Assembly (NCBI GenBank): GCA_947361615.1
Contig: CANAJP010000003.1
Coordinates: 17,432 to 81,431, forward strand
Length of the DNA stretch: 64,000 nucleotides
Reading direction: 5' to 3'
Source: an uncultured Candidatus Melainabacteria bacterium
GTDB lineage: Bacteria > Cyanobacteriota > Vampirovibrionia > Gastranaerophilales > Gastranaerophilaceae
Both the position numbers and the translations under genes were made by a program. Of this stretch, positions 40,295 through 50,401 are shown piece by piece. Every line of letters begins with the position of its first letter. Position 1 is the first letter of the stretch. The notes below the pieces were generated by a model that saw only the letters and a list, made by a program, of their open reading frames with translations, did no database searches and was not told the origin of the DNA.

Positions 40295-40315
40295 ACCCCG
40301 ACCTTCGGCAAATAA
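40295..40315 (+). repeat. Second copy of the tRNA-Leu 3' end (ACCCCGACCTTCGGCAAATAA)
   Basis: 21-nt exact match to 40124-40144. Confidence 0.95.
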
Positions 40316-40355
40316 AAGAGGGATACCGATGGTATCCCTCTTTTATTTTTATTGA
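40313..40355. terminator. Terminator hairpin AAAAGAGGGATACCgatGGTATCCCTCTTTT
   Basis: Perfect stem with T-run. Confidence 0.85.
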
Positions 40356-40359
40356 AATA

Positions 40360-41145
40360 TTATTTCTTCGCCATTACTGGATTTAGGATTGTTGTTTTTA
40401 TATTATTTAATACCATTTGCAAATCTGTTTTGGTAATTTTTAAATCCTTGTCATAATCTAATGGCTTATTAGCTTCATATAATGTTTTAGTAATTGAATC
40501 TGTTGCACTTGTTAAAAATGGTTTATTTACTCGTGCGGGAGTATAAAAAAGTGCATAAAGCTCGCCGCCCGTAAGTTTCCCTTTGTGCTTCCTCATATAA
40601 GTATTTTTCATTGTCAATATATAATTTCTTACATATGGCATTTGCTCTGCACGCGATAACGATAGGAATTTTTCCATTGAAATTTCACTACTAAGCTTGA
40701 TTGCATCCTTGCCTAATTGCCCAAGACCAGCAAAACTTCCGTTTTTCACATCGGGTTCAAACTTTGACTCTTTGTATAAAAGAGCGGTTAAATCTTCAGC
40801 TTCACAGTTTACTTTTTCTGAGGTCTTAATAATTTCGCTGACAAATTCATCCTTTACGTCCGGGACTACATTTGCTACCATTTTTTTTATCCGTTGAAAT
40901 TCAACAGTTTCAATAATATCCCCAAAAATATTTTCCATAGACTTTACAGCCTGTTTTTGGATATTAGTCTCAACAGGCATTCTTTCGGGTGCATGACTTG
41001 CTATTGGCGCAGTTAAGGCGTGTGCTGCAATCATTATCGCAGGATATGTTTTTTTTATTATAGTTTTTGGCGTGGCGCAAATTCTCTTTAATGTTCCAAA
41101 CCTATTTACGCCTATATTAGAGTTGGTAATTCGTGGTAAATGCAT
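40360..41145 (-). CDS. Lytic-transglycosylase-like (SLT/lysozyme fold) protein
   Basis: ALLYKESKFEPDVKNGSFAGLGQLG resembles SLT ES...GLGQ motif. Confidence 0.6.
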   Translation of the reverse strand: MHLPRITNSNIGVNRFGTLKRICATPKTIIKKTYPAIMIAAHALTAPIASHAPERMPVETNIQKQAVKSMENIFGDIIETVEFQRIKKMVANVVPDVKDEFVSEIIKTSEKVNCEAEDLTALLYKESKFEPDVKNGSFAGLGQLGKDAIKLSSEISMEKFLSLSRAEQMPYVRNYILTMKNTYMRKHKGKLTGGELYALFYTPARVNKPFLTSATDSITKTLYEANKPLDYDKDLKITKTDLQMVLNNIKTTILNPVMAKK

Positions 41146-41241
41146 ATATTTCCCTAGTGTTTTACTTTAATAATTCTTGCTAAATATAAATCTTGCAATA
41201 TATTAAAACCGAAATATTTTATAAAGTCAATAATAAATTTG

Positions 41242-41835
41242 CTAGTCGGTAATTGCAATCTGCTTTTCATATATTAAAGTTTTAATTGTTTTTCCATTTA
41301 TAAAGGTTTCAACTTCTTTCTTTAAGATAAAATTATTCTTTTTATAATAATCATAATTGCAAGTCGTATCCGTCCACAGGCAAATTTTACTTATACCATT
41401 TTCAATACAAGCTTTCACAAGTTCCGTAAGAAGCATTCTCCCGCAGCCTTTTTGAGTGCTTACAAACAAGCCGAGAATTACATAATTCTCATCAATAATT
41501 TCCTTTAAGCTTTTACCGCAAGCTTCCAGATAATCAAACAGCTCAAGTACAATTTGTTGTTCCTGCTTAGATTCCAGCAACTGAACTTTATTTTTATACT
41601 CCACAAGCTTCTTGCTATTATCAGTTTTTGTAAACGCTAATAAATAAGCTTTCAGGTTATTCTCATCGACTATACTAAATGAATATTTACGATTCAAGTC
41701 ATAATATTCGACCATAAAACTATAAATCAAAGTTTGCAATTCCACACTTTGATTGGTATAAAAATCTCCCCACGTTAATTGTGATAAATTCGAAGCTTCT
41801 TTAATATCTGAATCTTGAAAGTTTCTGATTAACAT
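41242..41835 (-). CDS. GNAT family N-acetyltransferase
   Basis: MLIRNFQDSDIKEA, VILGLFVSTQKGCGRMLLTELVKACIENGISKICLWT. Confidence 0.8.
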   Translation of the reverse strand: MLIRNFQDSDIKEASNLSQLTWGDFYTNQSVELQTLIYSFMVEYYDLNRKYSFSIVDENNLKAYLLAFTKTDNSKKLVEYKNKVQLLESKQEQQIVLELFDYLEACGKSLKEIIDENYVILGLFVSTQKGCGRMLLTELVKACIENGISKICLWTDTTCNYDYYKKNNFILKKEVETFINGKTIKTLIYEKQIAITD

Positions 41836-41836
41836 A

Positions 41837-42529
41837 TTACCCCCCTTTCTTCATATCTTTCTGCCACGTAATAAGAAAATATATCCCGAGAAAAAAATAA
41901 ACTGTCCACATCATAAATGTAGCAAGCGTTCTTGAACCATGCAAAACGAGATTCAACCACATTAAGGCTGAAAGACCGTTTACAACTATCCAGATATACC
42001 ACTGTTCAATACACCGTTTCACTGTCAATAGTAAACCTGCAATTGAAAATACAGTCGTAACAGCATCGATTACAGGCGCTGTATCACCTGTAATTTTCAA
42101 CACATAAGCCAATACAACAGAACCGGCAAAAATCGACACAGCACAAACAATTCTATCCTTTAAACTTAATCTTGTTTTTTCTATTACATGCGTATCCGTG
42201 CGTAAATGCTTTCTCCATCTAAAAATTCCAAGGATTTGCATAGGGAAATAATACAGAGCATAAAGCGCCAGATTCCCCCACAATCCGTTGATTAATGACA
42301 AGTATGCATAACACATCGTCCCGCAAAGCCCAATATAATAACAGGAAATCTTTCCTTTGCCCGCAAGTATTGTATAACTTATTCCACAAACAGCCGAAAC
42401 CATTGCGACAGGAGTATCTCCCATATAAATAGAGGCCAGCAGAATAAACAGAATTATTGACGGAAAAACAATCCGCTCAAACTTTCCCCAGCCGTTTAAT
42501 TCTCGTTTGATAAAATTAATTAAGTCCAC
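41837..42529 (-). CDS. pnuC: Nicotinamide mononucleotide transporter PnuC
   Basis: Multi-TM, WYIWIVVNGLSALMWLN; ORF listed to 42661 but GTG at 42529 is the likelier start. Confidence 0.8.
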   Translation of the reverse strand: MDLINFIKRELNGWGKFERIVFPSIILFILLASIYMGDTPVAMVSAVCGISYTILAGKGKISCYYIGLCGTMCYAYLSLINGLWGNLALYALYYFPMQILGIFRWRKHLRTDTHVIEKTRLSLKDRIVCAVSIFAGSVVLAYVLKITGDTAPVIDAVTTVFSIAGLLLTVKRCIEQWYIWIVVNGLSALMWLNLVLHGSRTLATFMMWTVYFFLGIYFLITWQKDMKKGG

Positions 42530-42575
42530 ATGTATATTATATGCTAAAATTGGATTTTTGTGAAATACTATTAAA

Positions 42576-43565
42576 ATGCGAGTCCAAAATATAAATAGGG
42601 ATAATACAAATTTTAAGGGAATGTTAAACAACAAAACATTCCTTAAAGGACTGGAAACCATTTCTGATCACGGAACCTCTTTTGCTGCTGCGACATCTCT
42701 TGTAATGTCTTTGACTGTCAGACCACTTGCAATTCTTGCAACACCTGATACAGAAAAAGAAAACAAACAATATGCCTGCGCAAATTCCATAGGTTCCGGC
42801 CTAATAAAATTTGGGCTTGTAGAAGCCGTTGCGCTTCCTATAGAAAGTGCTGTCAAAAAAATTGATAAAAATCCAAACAAATTCCTTAAAAAGGATACAA
42901 TTAAAAACATTAAGCCGCCAACATCCAGAAGCTATAAATTAGGAACACAGATTATGAAGCTCGGAACAGGTATTATCACAGCCATTCCAAAATCAATGCT
43001 TACAATCGCCCTAATCCCTTTTATTATGGACAAACTTTTTAACGCACAAAAGGCGAAACCCGAAACACCCCAAAAGCCAAAAGGGCTTACATTCGGTGCT
43101 AAGCCTACAGAAAGTCTGGCAAAAGGTATCGGTAAAATCCTAGACAACACAAAAATTCAAAACTTCCTTAAGAAAAATGAACATAACGACAAAGATATCG
43201 CAAAACACTTAACCGCCGGCACAGATATTCTTTTGACCTCAAGTTTTGCATATATGACAGACAAAAGCCAAAATATTAAAGAAAACCGCAAAAAAGCACT
43301 TATTTATAATAATGTAATTTCTACAGCAATAACACTTGCCGGCGGGTATGGAATAGATAGCTTAATCCAAAATAAATCAGAGAACTTTGTAGAAAAATTC
43401 AAGCAGGCGAATAAAGGCAACCCTAACCTTCATAAACATATTGAAGGACTGCACATCCTACGTCCGGCATTAATTTTTGCAGCAATATATTATGGAATTC
43501 TACCTATATTCTCAACCTACATTGCAGAAAAAGTTGATAAGCATTTAATCAATAAATCTATTTAA
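42576..43565 (+). CDS. Hypothetical membrane-associated protein with N-terminal NFKG motif
   Basis: 329 aa, MRVQNINRDNTNFKGMLNN, several hydrophobic segments. Confidence 0.65.
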   Translation: MRVQNINRDNTNFKGMLNNKTFLKGLETISDHGTSFAAATSLVMSLTVRPLAILATPDTEKENKQYACANSIGSGLIKFGLVEAVALPIESAVKKIDKNPNKFLKKDTIKNIKPPTSRSYKLGTQIMKLGTGIITAIPKSMLTIALIPFIMDKLFNAQKAKPETPQKPKGLTFGAKPTESLAKGIGKILDNTKIQNFLKKNEHNDKDIAKHLTAGTDILLTSSFAYMTDKSQNIKENRKKALIYNNVISTAITLAGGYGIDSLIQNKSENFVEKFKQANKGNPNLHKHIEGLHILRPALIFAAIYYGILPIFSTYIAEKVDKHLINKSI

Positions 43566-43916
43566 AAAACGGTCTATTTCAAGTTGTTTGAGTAAAGTAT
43601 GAACATGCTCTTTTAATGGCGCAAAAATTTTCGAATCAGTTGCGACTAAAGTTGCAGATGGCTTACCAAAGGATGTATAAAGATCATTAACTTCATATTC
43701 TAAATAACATTTTTCATCAGCCTTAGGTGTACGCAAGCCTAACGGATCGCGCCATGTTGAGCGCGGTTTCGCAGTAACGATTATATCTTGCTCTTCTGCA
43801 ATTTTATTAAAAACCTTATTAGCTTTCATTATTTCTTGCATATCGGCAGGAATTTTATAAAACTTAGCTGCACCAAAATTCTGTTTTGCTTGCGGGGTAG
43901 ATGTATTAATTTGCAT
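43545..43916 (-). CDS. Hypothetical protein with N-terminal NFGA motif
   Basis: 123 aa, MQINTSTPQAKQNFGAAKF. Confidence 0.65.
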   Translation of the reverse strand: MQINTSTPQAKQNFGAAKFYKIPADMQEIMKANKVFNKIAEEQDIIVTAKPRSTWRDPLGLRTPKADEKCYLEYEVNDLYTSFGKPSATLVATDSKIFAPLKEHVHTLLKQLEIDRFLNRFID

Positions 43917-44104
43917 ATTTTCTCCTTAATAATTATAAGAATACCGCTGAAAAAATTTATTGCTCATTTGTAAAGAAAAATAAAGCTCTTTTCAAAAAGA
44001 AAAGAGCATAGACTGAGCAATCAGAAGAGTTGAGGATATTTTGTATATTTTGATAATAGCTTATTTATCAAATCGTATCCTTGACGCAAAGCACTAATTT
44101 TGCA

Positions 44105-44137
44105 CAAAAAAATAGCCCTCGAAAGGACTATTTTTTG
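44105..44137 (-). terminator. Putative terminator downstream of secY
   Basis: Hairpin AAAAAATAGnCC...GGnCTATTTTTT. Confidence 0.65.
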
Positions 44138-44157
44138 TTTATTATTAAACTATTTTT

Positions 44158-45495
44158 CTACTGTTTCAAGAAAGATTCATAATTTCTCGCGAGCAGGTGG
44201 CTCTTAACTTGATTAATCAAATCCAAAGCTACCCCAACCATGATGATAAGTGAAGTTGAACCAATACCCATTAGGGTTTGAATACCCGTCACGTAACTCA
44301 TCAAGGATGGAACCAATGCAATAATACCAAGAGCAATAGCACCGATAAATGTTGTTTTACTCAAGATTTTATCAAGCGCTTCCGCAGTTGGTCTGCCCGG
44401 TTTGATACCAGGAATTGATGAACCGTATTTTTTAAGGTTGTCAGCAATATCTTTTGGCTGCATATTCGGCATAATTGATGCGTAGAAGAAAGTCAAGATT
44501 ACAATCAAAGTGAAGTAAATTACATAATAAAGAACTCCATCCGGATTTAACCAGTGACTTAAATTCAAAATTGCAGCTTTCACCGCCGGATTTGAAATAT
44601 TTGCCTGTCCAACCAAACTCAAAATAGTTGAAGGGAAAAGCAAAATTGCAATCGCGAAGATGATAGGCATTACACCGCCCGGATTAAGTTTAAACGGAAT
44701 GAAAGAGTTCATACCGCCGTAAACTTTGTTTCCAACCTGACGCTTAGGGTTAACGATAACGACTTTTCTAACAGCTTCCTGCATAATTACGATAACAATC
44801 ATAGTTATAAAGAAGACTGCAAGAAGTAACATTAAGCCCATTTGTAAAGCGCCGTTGTTAGCAACCATTTGTGCTGTTCTTGATGCGTAAACAGGAATGC
44901 CGGATAAGATACCTACAAAGATTATCAAAGAGCCGCCGTTTCCGATACCTCTTTCGGTAATCAATTCGGAAATCCACATTACAAGCACAGCTCCTGCTGT
45001 CAATACCAGAACAGAACTCAAGAAGAACATTCCATGATTAACGTTCGGCATTATTGCAGTAGGCAGGTGCTTCATGTAAAGCATAAATACAAAAGATTGG
45101 AAAAACGCTAGAATACAAGTAAAATATCTTGTATATTGCGCTAATTTTCTTCTGCCTGCTTCGCCATCTTCTTTCTGTAATTTTTCCAGTTGCGGAATAA
45201 TTACAGACATTAATTGGATTATGATAGAAGCAGTAATGTATGGGCCGATACCTAACGCAAAGATAGACACGTTACCCAGCGCACCGCCTGAAAATAAATC
45301 CAAAAATCCGATAATATTGTTTCCCTGTGCAATTTGTCTGAATGCTTCGTTATTAACGCCGAAAAGCGGTAACTGAGCACCCAAACGAAACGCTGCTATC
45401 ATCAAAAAAGTAAAAATAATTTTTTGTTTCAAGCCAGATGCGTGCCACATTGAAACCAAATCATCAGTTGTAGGCATTCTCATTCCTTGTGCCAT
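44158..45495 (-). CDS. secY: Preprotein translocase subunit SecY
   Basis: 10-TM pattern, ALGIGPYITASIIIQL, ERGIGNGGSLIIF, GKPT-type PGRPTAEAL. Confidence 0.97.
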   Translation of the reverse strand: MAQGMRMPTTDDLVSMWHASGLKQKIIFTFLMIAAFRLGAQLPLFGVNNEAFRQIAQGNNIIGFLDLFSGGALGNVSIFALGIGPYITASIIIQLMSVIIPQLEKLQKEDGEAGRRKLAQYTRYFTCILAFFQSFVFMLYMKHLPTAIMPNVNHGMFFLSSVLVLTAGAVLVMWISELITERGIGNGGSLIIFVGILSGIPVYASRTAQMVANNGALQMGLMLLLAVFFITMIVIVIMQEAVRKVVIVNPKRQVGNKVYGGMNSFIPFKLNPGGVMPIIFAIAILLFPSTILSLVGQANISNPAVKAAILNLSHWLNPDGVLYYVIYFTLIVILTFFYASIMPNMQPKDIADNLKKYGSSIPGIKPGRPTAEALDKILSKTTFIGAIALGIIALVPSLMSYVTGIQTLMGIGSTSLIIMVGVALDLINQVKSHLLARNYESFLKQ

Positions 45496-45941
45496 TATAC
45501 TAACTCAACCTTTCCGCCTGCTGCTTCAATTTTTTCTTTTGCTGATGGAGTTACGTAGCTAGCTTTAACAATCATAGCTTCTTTAACTTCACCGTTGCCC
45601 AAAACTCTTAAACCAACAGTTGACGGATGAGCTTTTCTGATTTCTTTCAAAGCTTCAATAGAAACTTCTTTCAAGCCAAGAGCAGCCAATCTGCCAACAT
45701 TGATTTCTTCATATTGAAGTTGGTTAACGATTTTGAAACCTTTCAATTTAGGCATTTGTCTGTAACCAGGCATTTGACCACCTTCGAAACCTCTTTTAGA
45801 GCTTCTTCCTGATCTTTGTCCTTCACCATTGTGGCCACGGCAAGATGTTTTACCACGACCAGATGAACGGCCTCTGCCAACGCGTTTTGTTTTGTGAGTT
45901 GAACCTTCTGCAGGTCTTAAATCTTCTAATGTTATTGTCAT
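45495..45941 (-). CDS. rplO: 50S ribosomal protein L15
   Basis: TLEDLRPAEGSTHKTKRVGRGRSSGRGKTSCRGHNGEGQRSG. Confidence 0.97.
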   Translation of the reverse strand: MTITLEDLRPAEGSTHKTKRVGRGRSSGRGKTSCRGHNGEGQRSGRSSKRGFEGGQMPGYRQMPKLKGFKIVNQLQYEEINVGRLAALGLKEVSIEALKEIRKAHPSTVGLRVLGNGEVKEAMIVKASYVTPSAKEKIEAAGGKVELV

Positions 45942-45973
45942 AATTATAATTCCTCTAATTTTATTAAATAGTC

Positions 45974-46162
45974 TTATACAATCTCAAGCAAGTGAGAAAT
46001 TTTGTTAACCATACCCATGATTACAGGGGAATCGTAGTGTTCAACGATCTGGTCTTTTTTAGTGAAGCCTAATGCTTTAGCGATTTTGCATTGAGCATCA
46101 GAGCAACCGATTAAACTTTTAACAAGTTTGATTTTAATTTGTTTATTAGCTGTTTTTGTCAT
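45974..46162 (-). CDS. rpmD: 50S ribosomal protein L30
   Basis: IKIKLVKSLIGCSDAQCKIAKALGFTKKDQIVEH; ATG at 46162. Confidence 0.9.
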   Translation of the reverse strand: MTKTANKQIKIKLVKSLIGCSDAQCKIAKALGFTKKDQIVEHYDSPVIMGMVNKISHLLEIV

Positions 46163-46212
46163 CTTTTTATTTCCTTTATAAGTTAAATTATCATCTAAAA
46201 TCAATTAGCCAA

Positions 46213-46899
46213 CTAGTTGAGTAATTGTGCTAAAGTCAAACCGCGACGAGCAGCAACTTCAGAGAACGGAGTTAAGTTTTTCAACGCTTCGATAGTTGCG
46301 TAAGCTGCGTTAAGAGGTGATTTTGAACCTAAAGATTTAGATAAGATGTTTTCGATACCAGCGAGTTCAAGAACCAAACGAACAGAACCACCGGCGATAA
46401 TACCTGTACCTTGAGAAGCTGGTCTTAACATTACTTCACCTGAACCAGAACGGCCTGTGATAGGGTGAGGAATAGTTGTTTTGAAGATAGGTACTGTAAC
46501 AAGATTTTTTCTACCATCAGCGATAGCTTTTTGGATAGCAATGATAACTTCAGAAGCTTTAGCACAGCCAACGCCAACCTGGCCTTTTTTGTTACCAACG
46601 ATAACAACTGCACGGAAGCTTAATTTTTTACCACCTTTAACAACTTTAGTTACACGTCTGATTTGAACAACACGTTCAGTCCATTCAGATTGCGGCTTTT
46701 CTTCAGAAGTTTCGATTTTTTGTTTTCTGCCGCGACCTTTTCTTCTAGCTTGCCTGTCGTCTGTTGCGTTTTCTTCAACAGCAACTTCTTTTTCCATAAC
46801 TTCAACAACATCTGTTACTTCTGCAACTTCCGGTGTTTCTGTTCTTTCAACTGTTTCTGTAACTTCAGAAACCATTTCTTCTTTGTTTTCTAAATCCAT
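46213..46899 (-). CDS. rpsE: 30S ribosomal protein S5 with acidic/basic N-terminal extension
   Basis: [44 protein letters not shown] core; ~70 aa N-terminal extension. Confidence 0.96.
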   Translation of the reverse strand: MDLENKEEMVSEVTETVERTETPEVAEVTDVVEVMEKEVAVEENATDDRQARRKGRGRKQKIETSEEKPQSEWTERVVQIRRVTKVVKGGKKLSFRAVVIVGNKKGQVGVGCAKASEVIIAIQKAIADGRKNLVTVPIFKTTIPHPITGRSGSGEVMLRPASQGTGIIAGGSVRLVLELAGIENILSKSLGSKSPLNAAYATIEALKNLTPFSEVAARRGLTLAQLLN

Positions 46900-47060
46900 T
46901 GATTTTACCTTTCGATTAATTAAATTTGTATCTAAAAAATTTTATTTAAGGAATACGCCAAAATAAAGTATTTATTGACTGATTAAAGTGTCTAGCCACA
47001 CATTTAATCTAAAAATAACATTTTGAATTCGTATTCGGGTTTTTCTGACATTTGAAAAAT

Positions 47061-47094
47061 ATCATAAACAAAACACCGCGTCAAGCGCGGTGTT
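47061..47094 (-). terminator. Terminator downstream of mutS
   Basis: AACACCGCgcttgacGCGGTGTTTTGTTT on minus strand. Confidence 0.8.
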
Positions 47095-47119
47095 AAGAAA
47101 TTATAAGTCCAATTATGCA

Positions 47120-49699
47120 TTATTTATAAAACAATGTCAATTGTGGAACTTCAAGTTCGCCGTTCGGTGATTTTTTACGGGTCGCAAGGTTGCTTGAAAA
47201 ATCTTTTTGAAGTTTCTGCATTAATTCTTCGGAACGCTTAATAACAGGCGCCGGAAGCCCTGCCATTTTCGCAACCTGAATACCGTAACTGCGGCTTGCC
47301 CCACCTTGAACAATTTTACGCAAAAATTGGATTTCACCGTTTTCTTCCGTAACTGTAATTCTATAGTTCTTAATTTGCGGATACATTTTTGTCATTACGT
47401 TAAGTTCGTGATAGTGAGTTGCGAAAATACAACGCGCTTTTACTTTTGAGGCAAGATATTCAGCGACAGACCATGCAATTGCAACACCGTCGTAGGTACT
47501 TGTTCCGCGGCCGATTTCGTCTACCAGCACTAAACTTTTTTGAGTTGCTGAGTTAAGAATATGTGATGTTTCAATCATTTCAACCATAAATGTAGACTGT
47601 CCGAGCGTCAAATCATCAGACGCGCCGACACGGGTGAAAATCTTATCCACAACGCCGAGTTTCAAGTAATCAGCCGGAACCCATGAACCGATTTGCGCTA
47701 ATATACAAATCAACGCATTTTGACGCATATATGTAGATTTACCGGCCATGTTCGGCCCTGTTAAAATCATAAACTGCGTTAAATCTTGAGAATTTGCGCG
47801 GAGTTCCAAGTCGTTTTCAACGTACTCACCAAGCGGAAGAATTTTTTCCAGCACAGCATGACGACCGTTTTTAACAATAAAATCTTCCGATTCATCAATA
47901 ATCGGTTTAGAATAATTATTTTCAACGGCGGTTACGGCAAGCCCCGTATAAACATCGGCTTTTGCAATACACAAAGCTATTTCGCGAAGTTTAGAAACAA
48001 ATTCCTGCGCATACTCACGCATATCACAGAAAAGTTTGTACTCAAGCTCAACCGATTTATATTTAGCCGAAAGAACATCGTCCTCGTGGTTTTTCAATTC
48101 TTCGGTGATAAATCTTTCACCGTTAGAAAGCGTTTGTTTTCTAATATAATGCGGCGGAACAAGATTTTTATAAGAGTTTGTAACCTCTAAAAAATAGCCA
48201 AAAACTCTGTTGTATCCGACTTTTAAATTTTTAATTCCAGTTGATTCACGTTCTTGTTCTTCAAAACTTTTCAACCATTCTTCACCACCGGTCAAAAGGT
48301 CGCGGAAATAGTCAAGTTCGCCGTTAACTCCGTTCTTAATAATTCCGCCCTCTTTAATTTGTGCAGGAGCGTTATCATCAATTGTACGCTCAATCATCAT
48401 TGCGAAATCAGAAATTTCGTTTGCATATTCCATGACTGATGCAAACGGATTATTTTCAAGATTTTGTGATGATTCCAGGAGTTCCGGAAGCATTAACAGC
48501 GACGTTTTTAACCCTAGAAAATCTTTAGGTGTTACAGAGCCGTTGCTAATTTTTGTTGCAAGGCGTTGAATATCGTAAATTTTTTCAAGTGCTGCAGACA
48601 TTTGAACGCGCAGTTCGGCCTTTTCGACGAGTTCTGAAACGTGATTTTGTCTTGTCACGATATCTTCACGCTTACGTAAAGGCTGACAGAGCCAGCTTTT
48701 CAAAAGTCTTGCGCCCATATTTGTTTTTGTATTGTCGATAGCCCAGAGAAGCGACCCAAATTTATTTTTTTCGCGTAGCGTTTCAACAAGTTCTAAGTTT
48801 TTACGTGTTCCGGCGTCAATTATCAAGAATTCAGAAAGTTCATAGCTTTCTATACGCTCAAACTTGGGAACATTTTCTTTTGTTGTTTCCCAGATATACG
48901 CAAGTAGTGCGCCTGCAGCACGAAATCCTATTTTAAAATTGTTATATCCAAAAGCTTCAAGACTGTTAGCATTAAAAACAGCTTTCAGGTTTGAGAACGA
49001 AAAATGTTCTTCAAAAACTGACGGCGGGATTTTAGAACAGTTGTAATTTTTAACGATTACATCCGGAAGATTAACGACTTCATCCGGAACTATCTGGAAT
49101 GGTTTAATCTCCGTACGCTGTGACGGAGCAACAATTTCAGCAGGTTTTACGCGTGCGAGTTCTGATAAAATAAGATTCAACGGGCCTTGAGTAACTTTGT
49201 ATTCACCGGTTGAAATATCTGCGTATGAAAAACCATAAAGGTCGCTTTTCTCGTCGTGGAAAAGCGCACAGATATAGTTATTGGAATTCTTTTCTAAAAA
49301 GTCGCTTTCTAAAATTGTACCTGAGGTGATAACCCTAGTAACCCCGCGTTTAACAAGTCCTTTTGCTTCTTTCGGGTCTTCAAGCTGGTCACAAATTGCA
49401 ACTTTAAAATTCTTCTGAATCAACTTTTCTATATAGGCGTTAGTAGATTTAATTGGAATTCCTGCGAGCGGAATTTTGCCCAGAACCTTACCTGCGTCGC
49501 GCGCAGTAAGTGTAATTTCCAGAACTTTTGACATCGTAACAGCGTCTTCAAAAAAGGTTTCAAAAAAGTCACCCAGCCTGTATAACAAAATACAATCAGG
49601 ATTCTCTCTCTTAGTTGCCAGATAGTGCTGCATCGATGGCGTCACCGTATCAATATCTACATCAGCCGAATTAATATAGTTGATTTCAGGTTTATTCAT
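47120..49699 (-). CDS. mutS: DNA mismatch repair protein MutS
   Basis: LTGPNMAGKSTYMRQ, DEIGRGTSTYDG, FATHYHEL. Confidence 0.97.
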   Translation of the reverse strand: MNKPEINYINSADVDIDTVTPSMQHYLATKRENPDCILLYRLGDFFETFFEDAVTMSKVLEITLTARDAGKVLGKIPLAGIPIKSTNAYIEKLIQKNFKVAICDQLEDPKEAKGLVKRGVTRVITSGTILESDFLEKNSNNYICALFHDEKSDLYGFSYADISTGEYKVTQGPLNLILSELARVKPAEIVAPSQRTEIKPFQIVPDEVVNLPDVIVKNYNCSKIPPSVFEEHFSFSNLKAVFNANSLEAFGYNNFKIGFRAAGALLAYIWETTKENVPKFERIESYELSEFLIIDAGTRKNLELVETLREKNKFGSLLWAIDNTKTNMGARLLKSWLCQPLRKREDIVTRQNHVSELVEKAELRVQMSAALEKIYDIQRLATKISNGSVTPKDFLGLKTSLLMLPELLESSQNLENNPFASVMEYANEISDFAMMIERTIDDNAPAQIKEGGIIKNGVNGELDYFRDLLTGGEEWLKSFEEQERESTGIKNLKVGYNRVFGYFLEVTNSYKNLVPPHYIRKQTLSNGERFITEELKNHEDDVLSAKYKSVELEYKLFCDMREYAQEFVSKLREIALCIAKADVYTGLAVTAVENNYSKPIIDESEDFIVKNGRHAVLEKILPLGEYVENDLELRANSQDLTQFMILTGPNMAGKSTYMRQNALICILAQIGSWVPADYLKLGVVDKIFTRVGASDDLTLGQSTFMVEMIETSHILNSATQKSLVLVDEIGRGTSTYDGVAIAWSVAEYLASKVKARCIFATHYHELNVMTKMYPQIKNYRITVTEENGEIQFLRKIVQGGASRSYGIQVAKMAGLPAPVIKRSEELMQKLQKDFSSNLATRKKSPNGELEVPQLTLFYK

Positions 49700-49735
49700 A
49701 GTAAAATTATTATAACATGAAAAAGGTTTAAGAGA

Positions 49736-50398
49736 ATGGGATGTTTAAGAAATATTATTAATCTTATAATAATAACGCTTGCGATTATTGGTTTTCTGTC
49801 TATTGGCGGAAGAGAATATCTGGAAAATGATTTAATGCCTGCCGTAAAAAAAGTTAACAATGCATTCCAGACAGAAATGCAAGAAAGCGGAAAAACCTTC
49901 ACCGAACTTTCTCTAAAAGAACTTGGCGGAATTCTCTGGAATTCGGTTAAATCAGTAATTTTCGTCAAAAAAGTTGCAAATGGCTACGAAATCACCGAAA
50001 TTAAAGGGCTTATGGGCTATGATACAAAAATCGCCGAAGACCTTACAAACGGGCAAAAAATGATTATTGCCGACACTAAGGACAAAGTTCTTCTTGACCT
50101 GAACAAAACTGATAAAGCCGAACTTAAAGCTGATATGCTAAAACTTGCCAAAAAACATAAAGCGCTTCCTGTAAAATTCGACGACATAGACATCGTGGAA
50201 CTTGGCAAATGGAAAGCTTTAAATAAAGATTTACGATACGCCAAAGTAAGTATAAAAGACAAAGCAACAAACAGCGAAATCGTCGCAATCGTTTCAACTT
50301 CACCGGATGAAACAAACTCCAAAATAATTGTAACGTTTGCTGAAAAATCAAAATTCTCACGCAAAATCGCTGAAAAATACTTCAAAAAAGCTCAGTAG
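49736..50398 (+). CDS. Hypothetical protein with N-terminal TM segment
   Basis: 220 aa ORF between divergent/convergent known genes. Confidence 0.7.
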   Translation: MGCLRNIINLIIITLAIIGFLSIGGREYLENDLMPAVKKVNNAFQTEMQESGKTFTELSLKELGGILWNSVKSVIFVKKVANGYEITEIKGLMGYDTKIAEDLTNGQKMIIADTKDKVLLDLNKTDKAELKADMLKLAKKHKALPVKFDDIDIVELGKWKALNKDLRYAKVSIKDKATNSEIVAIVSTSPDETNSKIIVTFAEKSKFSRKIAEKYFKKAQ

Positions 50399-50401
50399 AG
50401 A

